Assembly: GCF_000699445.3 (NCBI RefSeq)
Contig: NC_067202.1
Coordinates: 2,725,429-2,789,428 of the forward strand
DNA: 64,000 nt
Source of the DNA: Schistosoma haematobium
Lineage: Eukaryota; Platyhelminthes; Trematoda; Strigeidida; Schistosomatidae
Reading direction: 5' to 3'
The stretch's first letter is position 1, and the number at the start of each line of letters is the position of its first letter. Below, in pieces: positions 1 to 44,693 of the stretch. The notes under the pieces were generated by a model. That model worked only from the letters and a program-made list of their open reading frames with translations. It was not told where the DNA came from and ran no database searches. Both the position numbers and the translations under genes were made by a program.

Positions 1-165
1 TCCAGAGAAGCAGGATCGTGGATGCGCGCTTCTGAGGAGTCCTATACTAGGACGAAGTGGCCGTCCAGTCCTTCCATGTTTCTCTTGGTGGTCTAGCTTT
101 AACTGACTCATGATCTCAACTATTAGAATTACCACAATATCCAAAAATATCCCTTCCGATATATA
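1..165 (+). mobile_element. hSINE-B copy cut by the window edge
   Basis: The hammerhead segment and 3' body of hSINE-B are present; the tRNA-like head is outside. The ribozyme at 26-70 keeps CTGAGGA but has GAAG for GAAA, so it should be inactive. Confidence 0.75.
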
Positions 166-476
166 TATGCTAAGACTATCTATTACTCACCTATAAAAGA
201 AGAATATGTCAAGTTGATTCTTCTTTACGTTTAATGTAATTTGTACATTTCACTTCACAAGCTAAAATATCAATATATAAATACATATAAAAGTAATTGG
301 AATGATTAATGTGGTAACAGTGATAAGCAATGAATAGCTAAATGAGTAGTTACGGAGGTAATTTACTTGTAATGCTACGATGGGGATCAATGACTTTATC
401 ATGTTTTTTCATGGGTGATAAACAGCTGAAAGTTTGTTTACCTCAAACATTCACGTTATTACACTAAGAAAATAAA
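166..476. other. AT-rich stretch, nothing recognised
   Basis: No exon, RNA gene or known repeat is seen between the two SINE fragments. Confidence 0.5.
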
Positions 477-610
477 GTAGTGTAAGTTCGAGTCCCGGAG
501 TAAACGTCAACACCGGGATGCAGATACAGCGGGTGACGAGTCCCAAATAGGGCAAAACGCCCACCATGGATTTCAATTCTAATCGCCATCTATTTTTGCT
601 GATAATAAAG
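477..610 (+). mobile_element. hSINE-A (SM-alpha-like) fragment
   Basis: The B-box-like GTTCGAGTCCC is followed by a decayed hammerhead (GTGACGA for CTGACGA, and the GAAA altered) and the ATTCTAATCGCCATCTATT body. Degenerate copy. Confidence 0.65.
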
Positions 611-1216
611 GTAGTAAGGCTCAGAGTAACGTAATTTTGATTATTTTCTTGATTAACTGGAACACAAGTTAGGGTCAGATGTTACCTTTTCTTCCACCTT
701 CACTGATCAAACCATATTTATGAATCACTCGATAAATAAAGTTGGTTATGTGGCTGATTCTTTCATCTCGTTTACTTAACTACAATTTCCATGAAGTCTG
801 GTAACCATGTTTGGTATCCTAAGTTGCCATATGAAATCAGTACAATAGAATCCAAATGATCAAATAAATATCAAAAGAGTCGAAATCATCATAACAGACA
901 ACATAATGAAAAAAAACTGACCATTTGTAGTACAGGTCGCAAAAGATGATGTGGAATCGCGCATACCAATGATACTGGAATTCTAAATCTAAAGAAAGAT
1001 TACTAGTAAATACATTTACGTCATTATTGGTGGATTCTCATACATTGTCCTCTTTTGCCTTCTCAACTGAATATGACTTGTAGTTAACTTTCTATGGCCT
1101 GATATCCCATTGGAAAATCGATGCACAAAATCAAAGAATACTTGACAGTTACGATGTCATTACAACATACAATCACTACAATTCAGATTTTTCGAATGTC
1201 ATATTATATGTTTAGG
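611..1216. other. Intronic AT-rich stretch
   Basis: Apart from the tentative exon at 686-727, nothing recognisable is seen. Confidence 0.45.
686..727 (-). CDS. Possible collagen gene exon 8
   Basis: A 42-bp open segment has acceptor ATTTATCGAG and donor GTAACA, again phase 1 to 1. It reads VIHKYGLISEGGRK before a split Gly. Only frame and splice-site form support it; the acceptor is mediocre and the peptide is not collagenous. It could be chance. Confidence 0.25.
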
Positions 1217-1588
1217 GCGGCCAAATCAAAATGTGGCATCAGTGCTTGAAGTCACTAACTTTTAGTCTTAGCCATGTTGATGGTAGATGCAGACTACTTG
1301 GTTGCGATCCGCGTAACCAATCATTGGAGACTTTGTGTGACATGGGTCAAAATCGATCACAACGGTGTAAATGTATACACTCTCTGTCTTCCATTAAACC
1401 GTGAGAACTAATTATTTCTTCCTGTACTATATCCTTATATGCAATCTTTCTTTTATATGTTACTGCCATTGAAGTAACTACTTCTAAGAATTCGATATTC
1501 ATCTTGTTGTGTTAATGAGTTATGGCAACTTGGACCGATGTATCTGTGTGCCTGGTACTACAATGTAGCTGACTAACTGACATTATAT
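1217..1588 (+). mobile_element. 3' end of a LINE with (CTGA)n tail, copy S1
   Basis: A decayed frame resembling the GGQTKMWHQ...NRSQWRRCIH C-terminus seen better at 42603 and 54437 is followed by a common 3' UTR and a short CTGACTAACTGAC tail. 5'-truncated remnant. Confidence 0.6.
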
Positions 1589-1589
1589 A

Positions 1590-2340
1590 ACTTATTTACT
1601 TACACCTGTTACTCACAATGGAGCATAGGCCGCCGACTAGCGTTCTCAAACCCACTCTGTCCTGGGCCTTCGTTTTTAGTTCCATCCTATTCTTGTTCAT
1701 TTTTCTCATCTCTGTCTCCATTTCTCGGTGTATTGTGTTCTTTGGTCTTCCTCCCTTACTTTGGCCTTGAGGATTCCATGTGAGGGCTTGTATTTTGACA
1801 CAGTTGGGTGGTTTCCTCAATGTGTGTCCTATCCACTTCCAACGCTTCTTCCTAATTTCCTCCTCCAATAGAATCTAGTTTATTCACTCCTACAGTAGGT
1901 TGTTGCTGATAATGTCTGTCTGGACAACGGATCCGAAGTATTTTACGCAGGCAACTGTTAATAAACACCTGTATCTTTCGGATGTTGGCTTTCGTAGTTC
2001 TCCAGCTTTCCGCTCCATACTGTGAAACTGTGTTGACATTTGTATTGAAAATCTTGATCTTGGTGTTGGTTGACCCACAGTTGTTTTGAGTTCGAGATGT
2101 TCTTCAATTGTAACTATGCTGCTCTTGCTCTTCCGATCCGCGCATTCACATCTGCATCAGATCCAACATGTTCATCAATGATGATGCCCAATTATGTAAA
2201 GGTTTTTACATCTCCCAAATCTTCTCTGTCAAGTGTGATTGGATTGGTGCATGCTGTGTTGTATCGGAGAATCTTGATTTTCCCTTTGTGTATATTGAAA
2301 CCTGCTGCTGCTGAGACTGCTGCTACACTGACATTATATG
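1590..2340 (-). mobile_element. RTE LINE 3' fragment
   Basis: Minus-strand remnant of the reverse transcriptase C-terminal region, with the [18 protein letters not shown] motif near 1800-1868 and [15 protein letters not shown] after it. The frame is broken upstream. It begins on the plus strand with the reverse complement of the TAAG tail and lies in the intron left of exon 7. Confidence 0.8.
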
Positions 2341-2453
2341 CCATAATATAAATCTCCATAGAAACAATTAACCTGAACTAAATCTATTCACACAACAGTT
2401 TTCTATTTGATTTTTTTGTTTTTGCAAAAAACAGTTACAAACATCTCACTAAC

Positions 2454-35022
<32,569 letters not shown>

Positions 35023-35114
35023 GAACAATGAATGATAGTTGTATATCTAGTTGATGTTAATTACAATTTCATTATTATTCTTTCACTAGTTCAATAGGAT
35101 AAATATAAAACAAA

Positions 35115-35645
35115 CAAAAGGATACTGTCATATCCCAATGAGAATAATGAATGGTAACTGTTGGGATCTATTTCCGGACTGATACTATACGTATATTTTT
35201 ATTCTATAACTGTTAATTAACTAAACTATCTGCATATTCATGTTCCTCTTATTATAAGCTTTATATTGACCCATGGACTATTATTCTACGATTTACCATT
35301 CTTGAATTATGCCCAGACTATTCATTACTGCCTGCCATATTCACAGCTACATTTGGCTAAATCTTGTATTAATGTTGTTTTTCTACTTTATGGTACGATG
35401 TGGTCTGTTTGGTTTGTATATAAACCCAGTATGTTTGAAATACATAATTCATATGGTGGAGGCTGAGATTGGTGTCCTGGATTCGAACAGACAGGCAGAG
35501 CTAGGCAGGACAAAGGACCGATAAAGACTCTAGACTGCGCGTACAGGTTTGATGTGTCTTTGGTCCGGTCGACAACTCACTGTTCTCTAATCGGTGGTAT
35601 CACTACGTCACAAAGCCTACAAGTTATAACAGTTACATAACTCGA
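35115..35645 (+). mobile_element. LTR-like repeat G piece upstream of the collagen gene
   Basis: It shares ATATCCCAATGAGAATAATG, the TTTGTATATAAACCCAGT TATA-like block and AGGCAGGACAAAGGACCGAT with other G pieces. Its left end is about 93 bp from the collagen ATG, in divergent orientation, so it may overlap the promoter (inference). Confidence 0.5.
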
Positions 35646-35664
35646 AATCTTTATAACAATGAGT

Positions 35665-36760
35665 TACATATTTGAATGAACAAAGTTTGTGTACGACCAC
35701 TCGTAGAATACTGCACCTTTATTCTTAGTAGTGAGCGTATAAAGGATAAATTGAGGTTGAAATCAATGCAAAGACGATATACACTTCGTATCCTTGGAAC
35801 TGATTGTACCTTGACTCATAATTCTAGATGTGATACATTTGGGCTCGACCCTTTTTGGGAAAAGAAACTCAGGTCAAATTTTATCTTTTTCTTCAAAATA
35901 CTTAATAAACTAGCCCCCAAAATGCCCTGGTATGGCCGAGAGTGGGGAAAGTTAGCTCTCCTACTCCAAATGCTCTCAAGTGGTTACGTGCATACAACCA
36001 CTGACAGCGAAGTCCTACTCTTTACATTCTAGCAGCAAATTGAGAGGACGAAAAGCGAATGTTCGGGGCTTTAACCGAGTTGGTGGATATGGAGGACCCA
36101 CCTACGGGAGTTGGAAAACCCTGATTTCAAACCAATGATGTACATGGGCTACAGGATCCTATAGGAAGAAATGTAGTATGAACCAACTGTTGGTCACCGA
36201 CTACCATGGGTTTGCATCTCGTGACGTTGACTTACTGCCTTCTGAGTCAGACCTTTAGGCCAAAGACTCTGGGTGTGGCCCACAGTACCCCAGCCCTTAC
36301 GCATATCGAATGATTTGTGTGGTGCATATTTAATTGATGCCTCCTTGTACCAATGTTTATGTGTTTAAATAAATAAATAAATACATCCAATCAAGTAATT
36401 TAATATGCAGAAACTTCTTATCACAACATTCGTAGCTCCTTGTCACTAGTGAAACAAACTCATCCTAAATCATCTCTCTATATGAATTACTTAACCTGTA
36501 GATTTTCTAGGCTCTGGAATAATCTACCACAATCTATCCGCATAATAAAATCACTCGCATCCTTTGTTCGTTGCATTGATGCATACTGCTCCTCTGAAGA
36601 TGCATTGAATGTTCTAGTATATGTAAGTGTATCTTATTCCACAAATGAGATTTCAGGAAATTTAAATGTTTAGCCACTCTTATGAATGAATCCCCTAAGT
36701 TAAACCACTTATCTGCTATCACTTTACATTGACACTGTCCCTAGCAACCATAACTAATTT
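35665..36760 (+). mobile_element. CR1-like LINE C-terminus interrupted by repeat T
   Basis: The first open part (35676-35911) reads NKVCVRPLVEYCTFILSS, LKSMQRRYTLRILGTDC, FGLDPFWEKKLRSNFIFFFK and stops making sense at LNKLAP, where repeat T begins. After it, LVKQTHPKSSLYMNY, CRFSRLWNNLPQSIR and SLASFVRCIDAY complete the usual CR1 C-terminal order. Confidence 0.8.
35913..36382 (+). mobile_element. Repeat T copy T5 nested in the CR1-like LINE
   Basis: CCCCCAAAATGCCCTGGTAT to CCTCCTTGTACCAATG and an (AAAT)n tail at 36365-36382. It shows both boundaries of repeat T: about 470 bp with an AAAT tail, hence a retroposon. Confidence 0.8.
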
Positions 36761-37625
36761 GAGTAATATTCAAAGTGAATAGTAGATCACTGTGTCAATT
36801 TTCGTAATGTTTTTGTGCTTGTTACATGGTTTTTATTCTACTTTATTAGTAGTTTGACATATTAGCTGCTTACAACCTCAGTGAAGGTTTAGTCAGCCTA
36901 ATATGGTTATTTGTAACAATGCTAACTTAAGCAATTGAAATTCACCATCAAATCAACATTAGATCACAATCAGAGGTTTATGTAAAAATGAGTTCTAACA
37001 TATTTTACACTTGATTTACTTCCCTAATTATGATGATGGCGAACATGGATGTCGGTAGTTGTTACGAAGCAACAATCGATCCAACGTGTGTATTACAAGA
37101 CGGAGAGAGCTAAATCAATGTTCTTTGCAATGAGTTTATGGAAATGTTTCAGCAAAAGACCACTAAAATAGGAGAACACTTGGTATTCATTCATGCAACC
37201 CAAAGGACATCTAACAAACCTACAGCATTTGGAAATACGGAATGACCGCCTTTTGTGAGGCCGTTCTAAGTCGTTGAAACAGAACAGAGGTCAGGTTCGA
37301 AAGGATCTGACATTTTACTGTGCCTAATCATTATCTATGAAGTATGTTAATACTTTCAATCATTCTATACATATATATACCAGAAAAGAAAAGATAATCT
37401 ATATCTCATTCTGTTTCTATGTAAAGGTCAGTTAGAAAATTAGATTTATGTTGAACTGAAACATACAACACAATCTAAATTGATGTTTAACCTTGATTTT
37501 ATTTATATTTTCAGTTCAGAGAAATATAGTTCATTTTGTTAAGAAAAGGTTTGAAACATTTCAGTATTAATGTTAAGGAATGTAATTGATCAGCCTTATT
37601 TGGCTTATATACATATTGAGTGTAC
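36761..37625. other. Unrecognised 0.87-kb stretch
   Basis: No frame, RNA or repeat identified. Confidence 0.4.
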
Positions 37626-37627
37626 TG

Positions 37628-37882
37628 TATTGTTGGAAGTGGATAGGACATACATTGAAGAAACCTCACAACTGCGTCATAGGGCAAGCCCTCATCGCTT
37701 GAAATCCTCATGGCAAAAGGAGAAGAGCAAGATCATAGAATACAATACGCCGATAAATGGAGACAGACATAAGAAGAATGAACAACAGTTGGATAGAACT
37801 AGAAAGGAAGACCGATGACAGAGTGGGTTAGAGAATACTGGTCGTCGGTCTATACTTCATTGGTTGTAAGTAAGTAAGTAAT
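37628..37882 (+). mobile_element. RTE LINE 3' end
   Basis: TTGGAAGTGGATAGGACATA through GGTTGTAAGTAAGTAAGTAA. Frameshifted. Confidence 0.75.
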
Positions 37883-37904
37883 GAAATCCACGGTTCGTGT
37901 TTCG

Positions 37905-38190
37905 TTTTGGTGTGAATATCAATATCGAAGTGAAAATGCATTCAATGGATGATTCTTGGATGAGCGTCTTGCATTTCACTTATCCATTATCATAATTTGC
38001 TTAAGAGGAATATACGTAATAGATAAATAGGTAAATTGAAGTCTACAAGACAAGTTATTCACCACATTTAGAGAAATTCGAACACTTTACTTCTGCCTGA
38101 AGTTTGTGTTGATGATGTCGTTCAAGAAGAACAATGAAAACTCCGCGACCAAACTATCCAGCTCAGAGAATAAAACTCCATCAAAAGGTA
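37905..38190 (+). repeat. Repeat F copy
   Basis: Closely matches the reverse complement of 55575-55880, including TTGGATGAGCGTCTTGCATT and TAATAGATAAATAGGTAAAT. Class unknown. Confidence 0.6.
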
Positions 38191-38790
38191 AATACTCTGT
38201 ACATAGTAAACTTTTTCTTAAGAGTTCGCAAAATAACTGCATTCAATCGGAGGATATATATGAATGTTTAGTAGCTGAATATGGACGTAAAGTATTTTAA
38301 GAGGACAGAATAGATTTGCAGCTCGAATGAATACCTTTTATGATGTCGCGCACTCCCGAATGAATAGTTTCGATTGTAAAGCTTCCACTGTTATCCTAGA
38401 CGAAGTACATAAAATGATCATCTAAAGAGATACTGTTTGATAAAGATCTCAAAAGATCCTTCAATATTGAATCCCACATAGTTGATAAGATGGTACAGTA
38501 TAGTTGTACAAATAATAATTACATTATTTATGTTTCCAAAGTATTACTTTATATCCAATTCTGACATGAATATCATTACAACAACAGTGGTGTCGATCAC
38601 AGTCATCTTTGTAATTGATATTTTCGAGAGTATTCCTGCTAAAACCACCCCCATTTTTTCCTCTTTAAGTAAATGAAACCTTGTTCAAGCTTGAAAAGGA
38701 AATCATTCGTATCATTGAATATCTGGGACAAAGTTTCAGTTTTCAGATGCTTAAACGAGGAAATAAAAATTTGACGAATCCTTTGTGCAT
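38191..38790. other. Unrecognised stretch
   Basis: Only short frames without recognisable features. Confidence 0.35.
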
Positions 38791-38794
38791 TTAA

Positions 38795-39315
38795 ACATTT
38801 TATTTGTACACATAAATATTGGTATAAAAGACCACTGAATATATATGCGCTACACGATTCATTTGATTTGTGCATGGGCTATGATACTATCCGGGTGCAC
38901 AAACCGAAGCAGGTAGTTTTCTCAATAGACCACACCCAGAGCCTTTGATCTGAAAATCTAATCCATAAGGCAGTGAAGCAACGTTAGGTGATGCAGTCTC
39001 ATGGTAGTTGATGACCAACGACTGGTTCATACGCCATTTGTTTCCTTCGGATCCTAGAGTCCATGTACACCATTGGTTTGGAATGAGGGTTTCCAACTGT
39101 TCTAGATGGATTCTCCATATCCACCAACCTGGTTAAAGAGCTAGACATTCGGTTTTCGTCCTCTAAATTTCGTAAACAACACCCCCTTTGCGAGAAGGCA
39201 ATGAGTAAGACTTCGTTGTCAGTGGTTGTGTGCACGTAGCTATATGAGAGCATTTGGAGAGAGAAAGCTGACTCTCTCTCTCTCTATCTCCAACCGTACT
39301 AAGGCGTTTGGGGGC
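38795..39315 (-). mobile_element. Repeat T copy T7
   Basis: From CACATAAATATTGGTATAAA to CTAAGGCGTTTGGGGGCAAA; contains a CTCTCTCTCTCT run near 39270. Confidence 0.7.
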
Positions 39316-39559
39316 AAATCAATCTATCTTATGCACTTCTTCGACAAGTATATGACATCTGTATTCAATGGAACTTAGTAAAAAAATGTTTATATGTTTT
39401 TGATACACATTTATGATACTTTACGATACACTATCAACAAATTGCTCAAACGATCTACTGAAATCATTATAATAAACAAGATCTAATCATTTTGAAAACG
39501 TTTTGTCTTTCAGTTGATGTTTGTATGTGTTAATTAGATTCAACATAATTCAAAGTAGA

Positions 39560-39675
39560 TCAAATCTCAAATTGAATATCAACTCTATAATACAAGTATA
39601 TCCAACTAAAATATCCTAAATAGGATGAAATATAGATCCTGAGTCTTAATGTAATTCACATTCTATTTACTCTAT
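39560..39675 (+). mobile_element. hSINE-A worn fragment
   Basis: TCAACTCTATAATACAAGTA then CCTAAATAGGATGAAATA, a decayed ribozyme. Confidence 0.4.
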
Positions 39676-39733
39676 AAACTTGAAAAAGTTTTCAAAAAAT
39701 CAATATCTTTCTATTTGTGCACAATAAGCACAA

Positions 39734-40143
39734 CTGTCACAATTGATTGATCACTGGGTGGTGATCAATGTCACATGTGTCAAGTCCTTATTATTAGTGC
39801 AGATCGAATGCTATCGACCATGTTGCAGTGTGGCCACCAGTCTAGATGACTCGACACTGCGTGCACTATATATTGAGATCATATGGTGGTTGGAGGTAGT
39901 CGACAAGAAACTCTGAACCCGGGTTTCATGTTACATGGCACTCTTCAAGCAAAGTGTACCTGTAATCTTGATGGAACTAGTGCTCCCCGACGGATTCAAT
40001 CCCGTGTCACCCAGCTTCACTTGACTTGACTTGACACACATGACATTGATCACCATCCAGTGATCATTCAATTGTGATTACATCTCAGTCCTACAGGAGG
40101 TCAGTCGCGGCCCGGAAAGCTCAGTGGTAACGTCTCTGACTGT
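39734..40143. mobile_element. hSINE-C second copy, rearranged
   Basis: It begins with CTGTCACAATTGATTGATCA, has the same loop, hammerhead and head blocks as 32927-33377 but in a different order: the ribozyme and head lie between the fold-back arms, and a second head piece follows (GGCCCGGAAAGCTCAGTGGT). The ribozyme core has one inserted T (CTTGAAGA). Confidence 0.65.
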
Positions 40144-40439
40144 ATAAGATATGTGATTAATCAAGAATTGAAGAAATATTGATTACTGATTATCAGTGTA
40201 TAGGTTTGCCAAGAATATTATTCATTGACCTATGTTATATCCAGTAACCTCCACGAATATCTCCATTTATATACTGTGATTATTATCCCTTCATTCATTA
40301 AACAGATATATATCATAAGTTCATTGGTGATAGTCCCCAGGAGTTCAAGTATAAATCCATAACTAGTAGAGTTCTATATGTGTCAGGAGTGAGACAATTA
40401 TCCATCAAGGAAAATCGATAAGGTTTGTAGACACTAATG

Positions 40440-40600
40440 CTATTGAATCCTAGCTCAATGTTCTAGAGTTTAATCGTTCGTAAATGAGACTCAAAGTCCT
40501 GAGTTCAATCTCCAGAATAATCGTCACGATTCCTTACTGCTGAACAAAAAGAGAAATAGTTATCCAATGCTTCCTAAACTCAATTGATGTTTTAAACCAT
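40440..40600 (+). mobile_element. hSINE-B degenerate copy
   Basis: Worn head (GAGTTCAATCTCC) and ribozyme (CTGCTGAACAAAAAGAGAAA). Confidence 0.45.
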
Positions 40601-40879
40601 AAAAAGAATATCATTACATGAATATCAATTCCACTTACTTCTCTAATAATAACTAATCTAGTCCAAATAGTAATAGGATAATCAAATGTTTATAGTGACA
40701 GTGTATATGATAACGTACATAGTACAATTAGAATAAATAAGTTATGTAAAATATAATATTTTATGAGAAGAAATTTGTTTTTCTCCCATTTCTTTACTCA
40801 AACTGTGATTGGTTAAAAAAAGATCAACCAATCCAATTCATTTGCATAAACCTGAACTCAAATCATTTAAACTGATATA

Positions 40880-41095
40880 AGATTTCAATAGTTCAAATCA
40901 TGAATCGATTGAAGTTAGACTACCATGAAAAACTTGGAATCATTAGACGGCCGTTTCGTCCTAGTGTGGGACTCCTCAGTGACAGTGTGCATCCACGATC
41001 CCGCTCCCCGCGAGTTTTGAACCCAAGTGGTCTAATTTCAATCGACTCATGATTTGAACTATTGAAATTTCTAAAATCTCCATAGAACCCCTGAC
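40880..41095. mobile_element. hSINE-B inverted fusion
   Basis: Minus-strand body, ribozyme with a 3-nt insertion (CTCAGTGACAGTG on plus) and head to about 41025, then directly a plus-strand body from GTGGTCTAATTTCAATCGAC. Confidence 0.65.
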
Positions 41096-41129
41096 TGATT
41101 ATATAAGATTGTTTTGCTTAATGAATGCT

Positions 41130-41700
41130 TATAGGAATGAATAAGTATATTGTTTATAAACAAAGAAAGATAGTGTTTAGTATTGAAATCTAAAACATAC
41201 GTTTCGTCCTATTTAGGACTCATCGACTGGATGTATTTGTATCTCAGAGTTGTAGTTCACACCAAAACTCGAATCTAGAACCATTCGCATTATCCACTTA
41301 ACTACTGAGTCCTGATGGTCACATGATTGTGCTATGGGGTGAGGTTCAAATTCACTTAGTACTGTTTGTTTGTATCTTCCCATTGTTGTTTTAGGACTTT
41401 AACTGTCCCTTATTGGTATACGTGTATTCTGTGTGGATTGCCTCGATATTGACTTAAGTCACATGCTTTATAAGGGATGGCGTTTGAAGCGAACGGTACT
41501 AGTTTCGAGTACTGGAGTGAACATCAAATCTGTGATCCAGGAACATTTAGCTAAAGAGTTACGAATAAGACGAAACGCCTGTCCTGGATTTTATTGTTAA
41601 CCACCATCCATCATGTTTGTGAATAAAGGCAATATCAAGTCAATCCTCACAGGATGTACATATGCCAATATGAGACGGATTAATTGCAGTCCTAAAAACA
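41130..41700. mobile_element. hSINE-A inverted fusion
   Basis: A minus-strand ribozyme, head and body reach about 41480 and join a plus-strand head, ribozyme (AGCTAAAGAGTTACGAATAA, mutated) and body. Confidence 0.6.
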
Positions 41701-41904
41701 ACAACATTTAAGTACTAGTGTTTACTGTCAGATTGCTAGAAATCCTGCTAAACATTGTAACTATTGTCACTGTTGATATATGAACTCATGGAATACCTTT
41801 ATGCATACAGAAATTGATCGAATATAGTCCAGAACCTCGATGAAACACTTCAAAATATCTTTTAAAAAAATTACACCTTTATTGTATTTCTGTATAAGTC
41901 TGAT

Positions 41905-42305
41905 TGAGATCATGAACTGATTGATGTTAGACCATCATTGAAAACACGGAAGCACTGGACGGCCGTTTTGTCCTATTGTGGAACTCCTCAGCAGTGCTCA
42001 TCCACTCTAATGAGAAGCCGATACCAGTGAAGTGAATCCGTGTTGGGTAGAGATAGGTATCGTGCAATTTCGGTTGACGTTAGATGTTAACACCGTTGGA
42101 TGCCTGCTGGATCATTTTCAAGTAGGTTAAGCGTTCTAGAGCGAGACTGAAGGCCCTGGGTTTGAATCCCACGAGCGGGATCGTGGATGCGCACTGCTGA
42201 AGAGTACCACAGCAGGACGAAACGGACGTCAAGTGCTTCTAGGTTTTCAATGGTGGTCTAACATCAATCGGTCCAAGATCTCAATGAATAATCTCCACAA
42301 CTCTA
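41905..42305. mobile_element. hSINE-B inverted pair with a full-length plus copy
   Basis: A minus-strand 3' half (41905-42010; CAAAA for GAAA in its ribozyme) joins the leader (TGAGAAGCCGATACCAGTGA), head and ribozyme of a complete plus copy. Confidence 0.75.
42191..42236 (+). ncRNA. Hammerhead ribozyme in hSINE-B, core intact
   Basis: GCACTG CTGAAGA, stem II with one bulged A, GAAA, stem III and GTC followed by AAGTGC (closing pair G-A mismatched). Confidence 0.6.
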
Positions 42306-42602
42306 TACTAATAAAGCCTATAAACACCGATAAGTTCATAAATCAGGTTAAAGAGATGGACAAGAACGAATTAAATTCCATGTTTACAGAATAAGCTGTT
42401 AACAAACTGTGAAGAAATGCTATTAGTTTAATTTTTATTTATGTATGTACTGATAGTGTTGTTAAGAAATCAATAAGATCCTCCTATTTAAAGTGTTTAT
42501 CTAAGAAAGCAAGAAAACATGATACTTTAGACAAATATCACCCTATGGTGAACGAGAACATATGTGATAAAATGTGAATACTATTCGTTCATTACTTCAT
42601 TT

Positions 42603-42965
42603 AGGGGAGGCCAAACCAAAATGTGGCATCAGTTCTTGAAGTCACTAATTTCCAGTCTGAACCATGTTGGTAGATGCAGACTACATGGTTGGGGTCCGCG
42701 TGACTTTCGTAACCAATGGTTGGAGACTGTGGGTGACATGGCTCAGAATCGATCACAATGGCGTCGGTGTATACACCCTTTGTCTTCCATTAAACCCTGA
42801 GAACTAATTCTTTCTTCCTGTACTATGTCCTTATACACAATCTTCCTTTTATATGTTACTGTCATTGAAGTGACTACTTCTATGAATTTGGTGTTCATAT
42901 TGTTGTATTAATGAGGTATAACAACTTTGATCAATGCATATACATCTACCTGGTCCGACGTTGTC
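42603..42965 (+). mobile_element. 3' end of a LINE, copy S2
   Basis: Open frame GGQTKMWHQFLKSL, HVGRCRLHGWGPRDF, NRSQWRRCIHP then a 3' UTR shared with 1388-1560. Tail lost at the junction with repeat D. Confidence 0.7.
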
Positions 42966-43110
42966 CTACGTTCTCCTTCTTTTCCATACCAATCATTCTC
43001 TGTTCCCTTTCTCTTCTATTTGATCTTCTAAACCTTCTGCTGTCAGGCATTCCATTTTTGACTGATGTTACATACTACTTATATTTGTTGATATGAGTAG
43101 CATACAACAC
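42955..43110 (+). repeat. Repeat D 3' half
   Basis: TTTTCCATACCAATCATTCT to ACATACTACTTATATTTGTT. Confidence 0.5.
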
Positions 43111-43181
43111 AACCCAATTTAAATTGCTTCCATTGAGAAATAAAGTCAGCGTTCCTAAGTATGCAATACAAATTATATACT

Positions 43182-44693
43182 TTACGTTACGTTACGCCTG
43201 TTACTCCTCGTGAAGGAGCATAGGCCGCTCACCAGCATTCTCCATCCAAGACTGTCATGGGCAATCCTTTCCAGCTCCTTCCAGTTGTAATTCATCCTTT
43301 TCATATCTGCTTCTATTATCCGACGCAATGTGTTCTTTGGCCTCCCTCTTTTTCGCTTCCCTTCAGGATTCCAAGTTAGGGCTTGTCTCGTGATGTAGTT
43401 TGACGATTTGCGTAATGTATGTCCTATCCATTTCCATCGTCTTTTCCTAATTTCTTCTTCTTCAGTTGGAAGTTGGTTTGTTCTCTCCCACAAAAGGCTA
43501 TTGCTGATGGCATCCGGCCAATGGATGTTGAGTATCTTGCAAAGACAGCTATTTATAAATACTTGTACTTTCTTGATTGTGGTTGTTGTAGTTCTCCAAG
43601 TTTCAGCTCCATACAGTAGAACTGCCTTGACGTTCGTATTGAAGGTTCTCATTTTGATATTGGTTGAAAGTTGTTTTGAGTTCCATATGTTCTTCAATTG
43701 TAGGAATGCGACCCTTGCTTTGCCAGTCCTCGCCTTTACGTCTGCATCTGGACCTCCTTGTCCATCGACGATGCTTCCTAGGTATGTCAAGGACTCTACA
43801 TCTTCCAGAGTTTCGCCATCAAGAGTGATTGGATTGCTGTTCTCCGCTTTGAATTTGAGGACCTTGGTTTTCCTTTTGTGTATACTGAGGCCTACTGATG
43901 CAGAGACTGCTGCTACACTGGCTGTCTTCATCTGCATCTGTTCGTGTGTACGTGATAGGAGGGCTAGGTCATCTGCGAAGTCCAGATCGTCTAATTGGTT
44001 CTGAGCTGTCCATTGTATTCCGTGTTTTCCTTCAGATGTTGAGGTCTTCATAATCCAGTCGACCACCAGAAGAAAGAGGAAGGGAGAGAGTAAACAGCCT
44101 TGTCTGACTCCGGTCCTTACTTGGAATGCATCTGTCAGCTGTCCTCCATGCACGACCTTGCACTGTAGTCCGTCGTATGAGTTCCGGATAATATTGACAA
44201 TCTTCTCAGGAACTCCGTAGTGTCGAAGAAGTTTCCATAACGTCCTCCTATCCACACTGTCAAATGCCTTTTCATAATCAATGAAGTTGATGTATAGTGA
44301 CGAGTTCCACTCAACTGATTGTTCGACGATGATCCGTTGTGTCGCAATTTGGTCTGTGCACGACTGATCCTTACTGAATCCAGCTTGTTGATCTCGAAGT
44401 TGGGCGTCTACTGCATCCTTCATCCGGTTCAGCAACAATCTGTTGAAGACTTTCCCTGGTATTGACAGTAGTGTAATGCCTCTGTAGTTTTCACATTTGC
44501 TCAGATCTCCTTTCTTTAGAATCTTGACAAGGCGCCCTTCTTTCCAGTCCATCGGCACTTGTTCCTCCTCCCAAATCTTTTTGAATAGAAGGTAAAGCAT
44601 GTTTGTAGTTACTTTGATGTCTGACTTCAGTGCTTCAGCTGGTATGTTGTCGGGTCCTGCTGCTTTCCCGTGATGGATTTGTCTGACGGTCAT
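43182..44693 (-). CDS. RTE-clade reverse transcriptase (partial, open)
   Basis: 503 codons, lacking the N-terminal endonuclease. Domains in order: thumb-proximal [14 protein letters not shown] (11-24), [15 protein letters not shown] (49-63), motif [14 protein letters not shown] (137-149), motif [12 protein letters not shown] (195-205), motif C FADD (239-242) and the motif-E-like YLGSIVDG. The C-terminal RTE domain carries [13 protein letters not shown] and GRPKNTLRR. All catalytic Asp positions are present. The frame ends in the tail, the stop codon lying at the tail/target junction. The annotated first Met is internal to the original protein. It would synthesise cDNA at a nicked target if expressed; with no endonuclease and no 5' end it is not autonomous. 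Confidence 0.9.
   Translation of the reverse strand: MTVRQIHHGKAAGPDNIPAEALKSDIKVTTNMLYLLFKKIWEEEQVPMDWKEGRLVKILKKGDLSKCENYRGITLLSIPGKVFNRLLLNRMKDAVDAQLRDQQAGFSKDQSCTDQIATQRIIVEQSVEWNSSLYINFIDYEKAFDSVDRRTLWKLLRHYGVPEKIVNIIRNSYDGLQCKVVHGGQLTDAFQVRTGVRQGCLLSPFLFLLVVDWIMKTSTSEGKHGIQWTAQNQLDDLDFADDLALLSRTHEQMQMKTASVAAVSASVGLSIHKRKTKVLKFKAENSNPITLDGETLEDVESLTYLGSIVDGQGGPDADVKARTGKARVAFLQLKNIWNSKQLSTNIKMRTFNTNVKAVLLYGAETWRTTTTTIKKVQVFINSCLCKILNIHWPDAISNSLLWERTNQLPTEEEEIRKRRWKWIGHTLRKSSNYITRQALTWNPEGKRKRGRPKNTLRRIIEADMKRMNYNWKELERIAHDSLGWRMLVSGLCSFTRSNRRNVT

Noticed and set aside
43408..44004. 198-residue plus-strand frame
   Set aside because: Antisense to the RTE reverse transcriptase; the same holds for 57619-58233 and 58627-59355.
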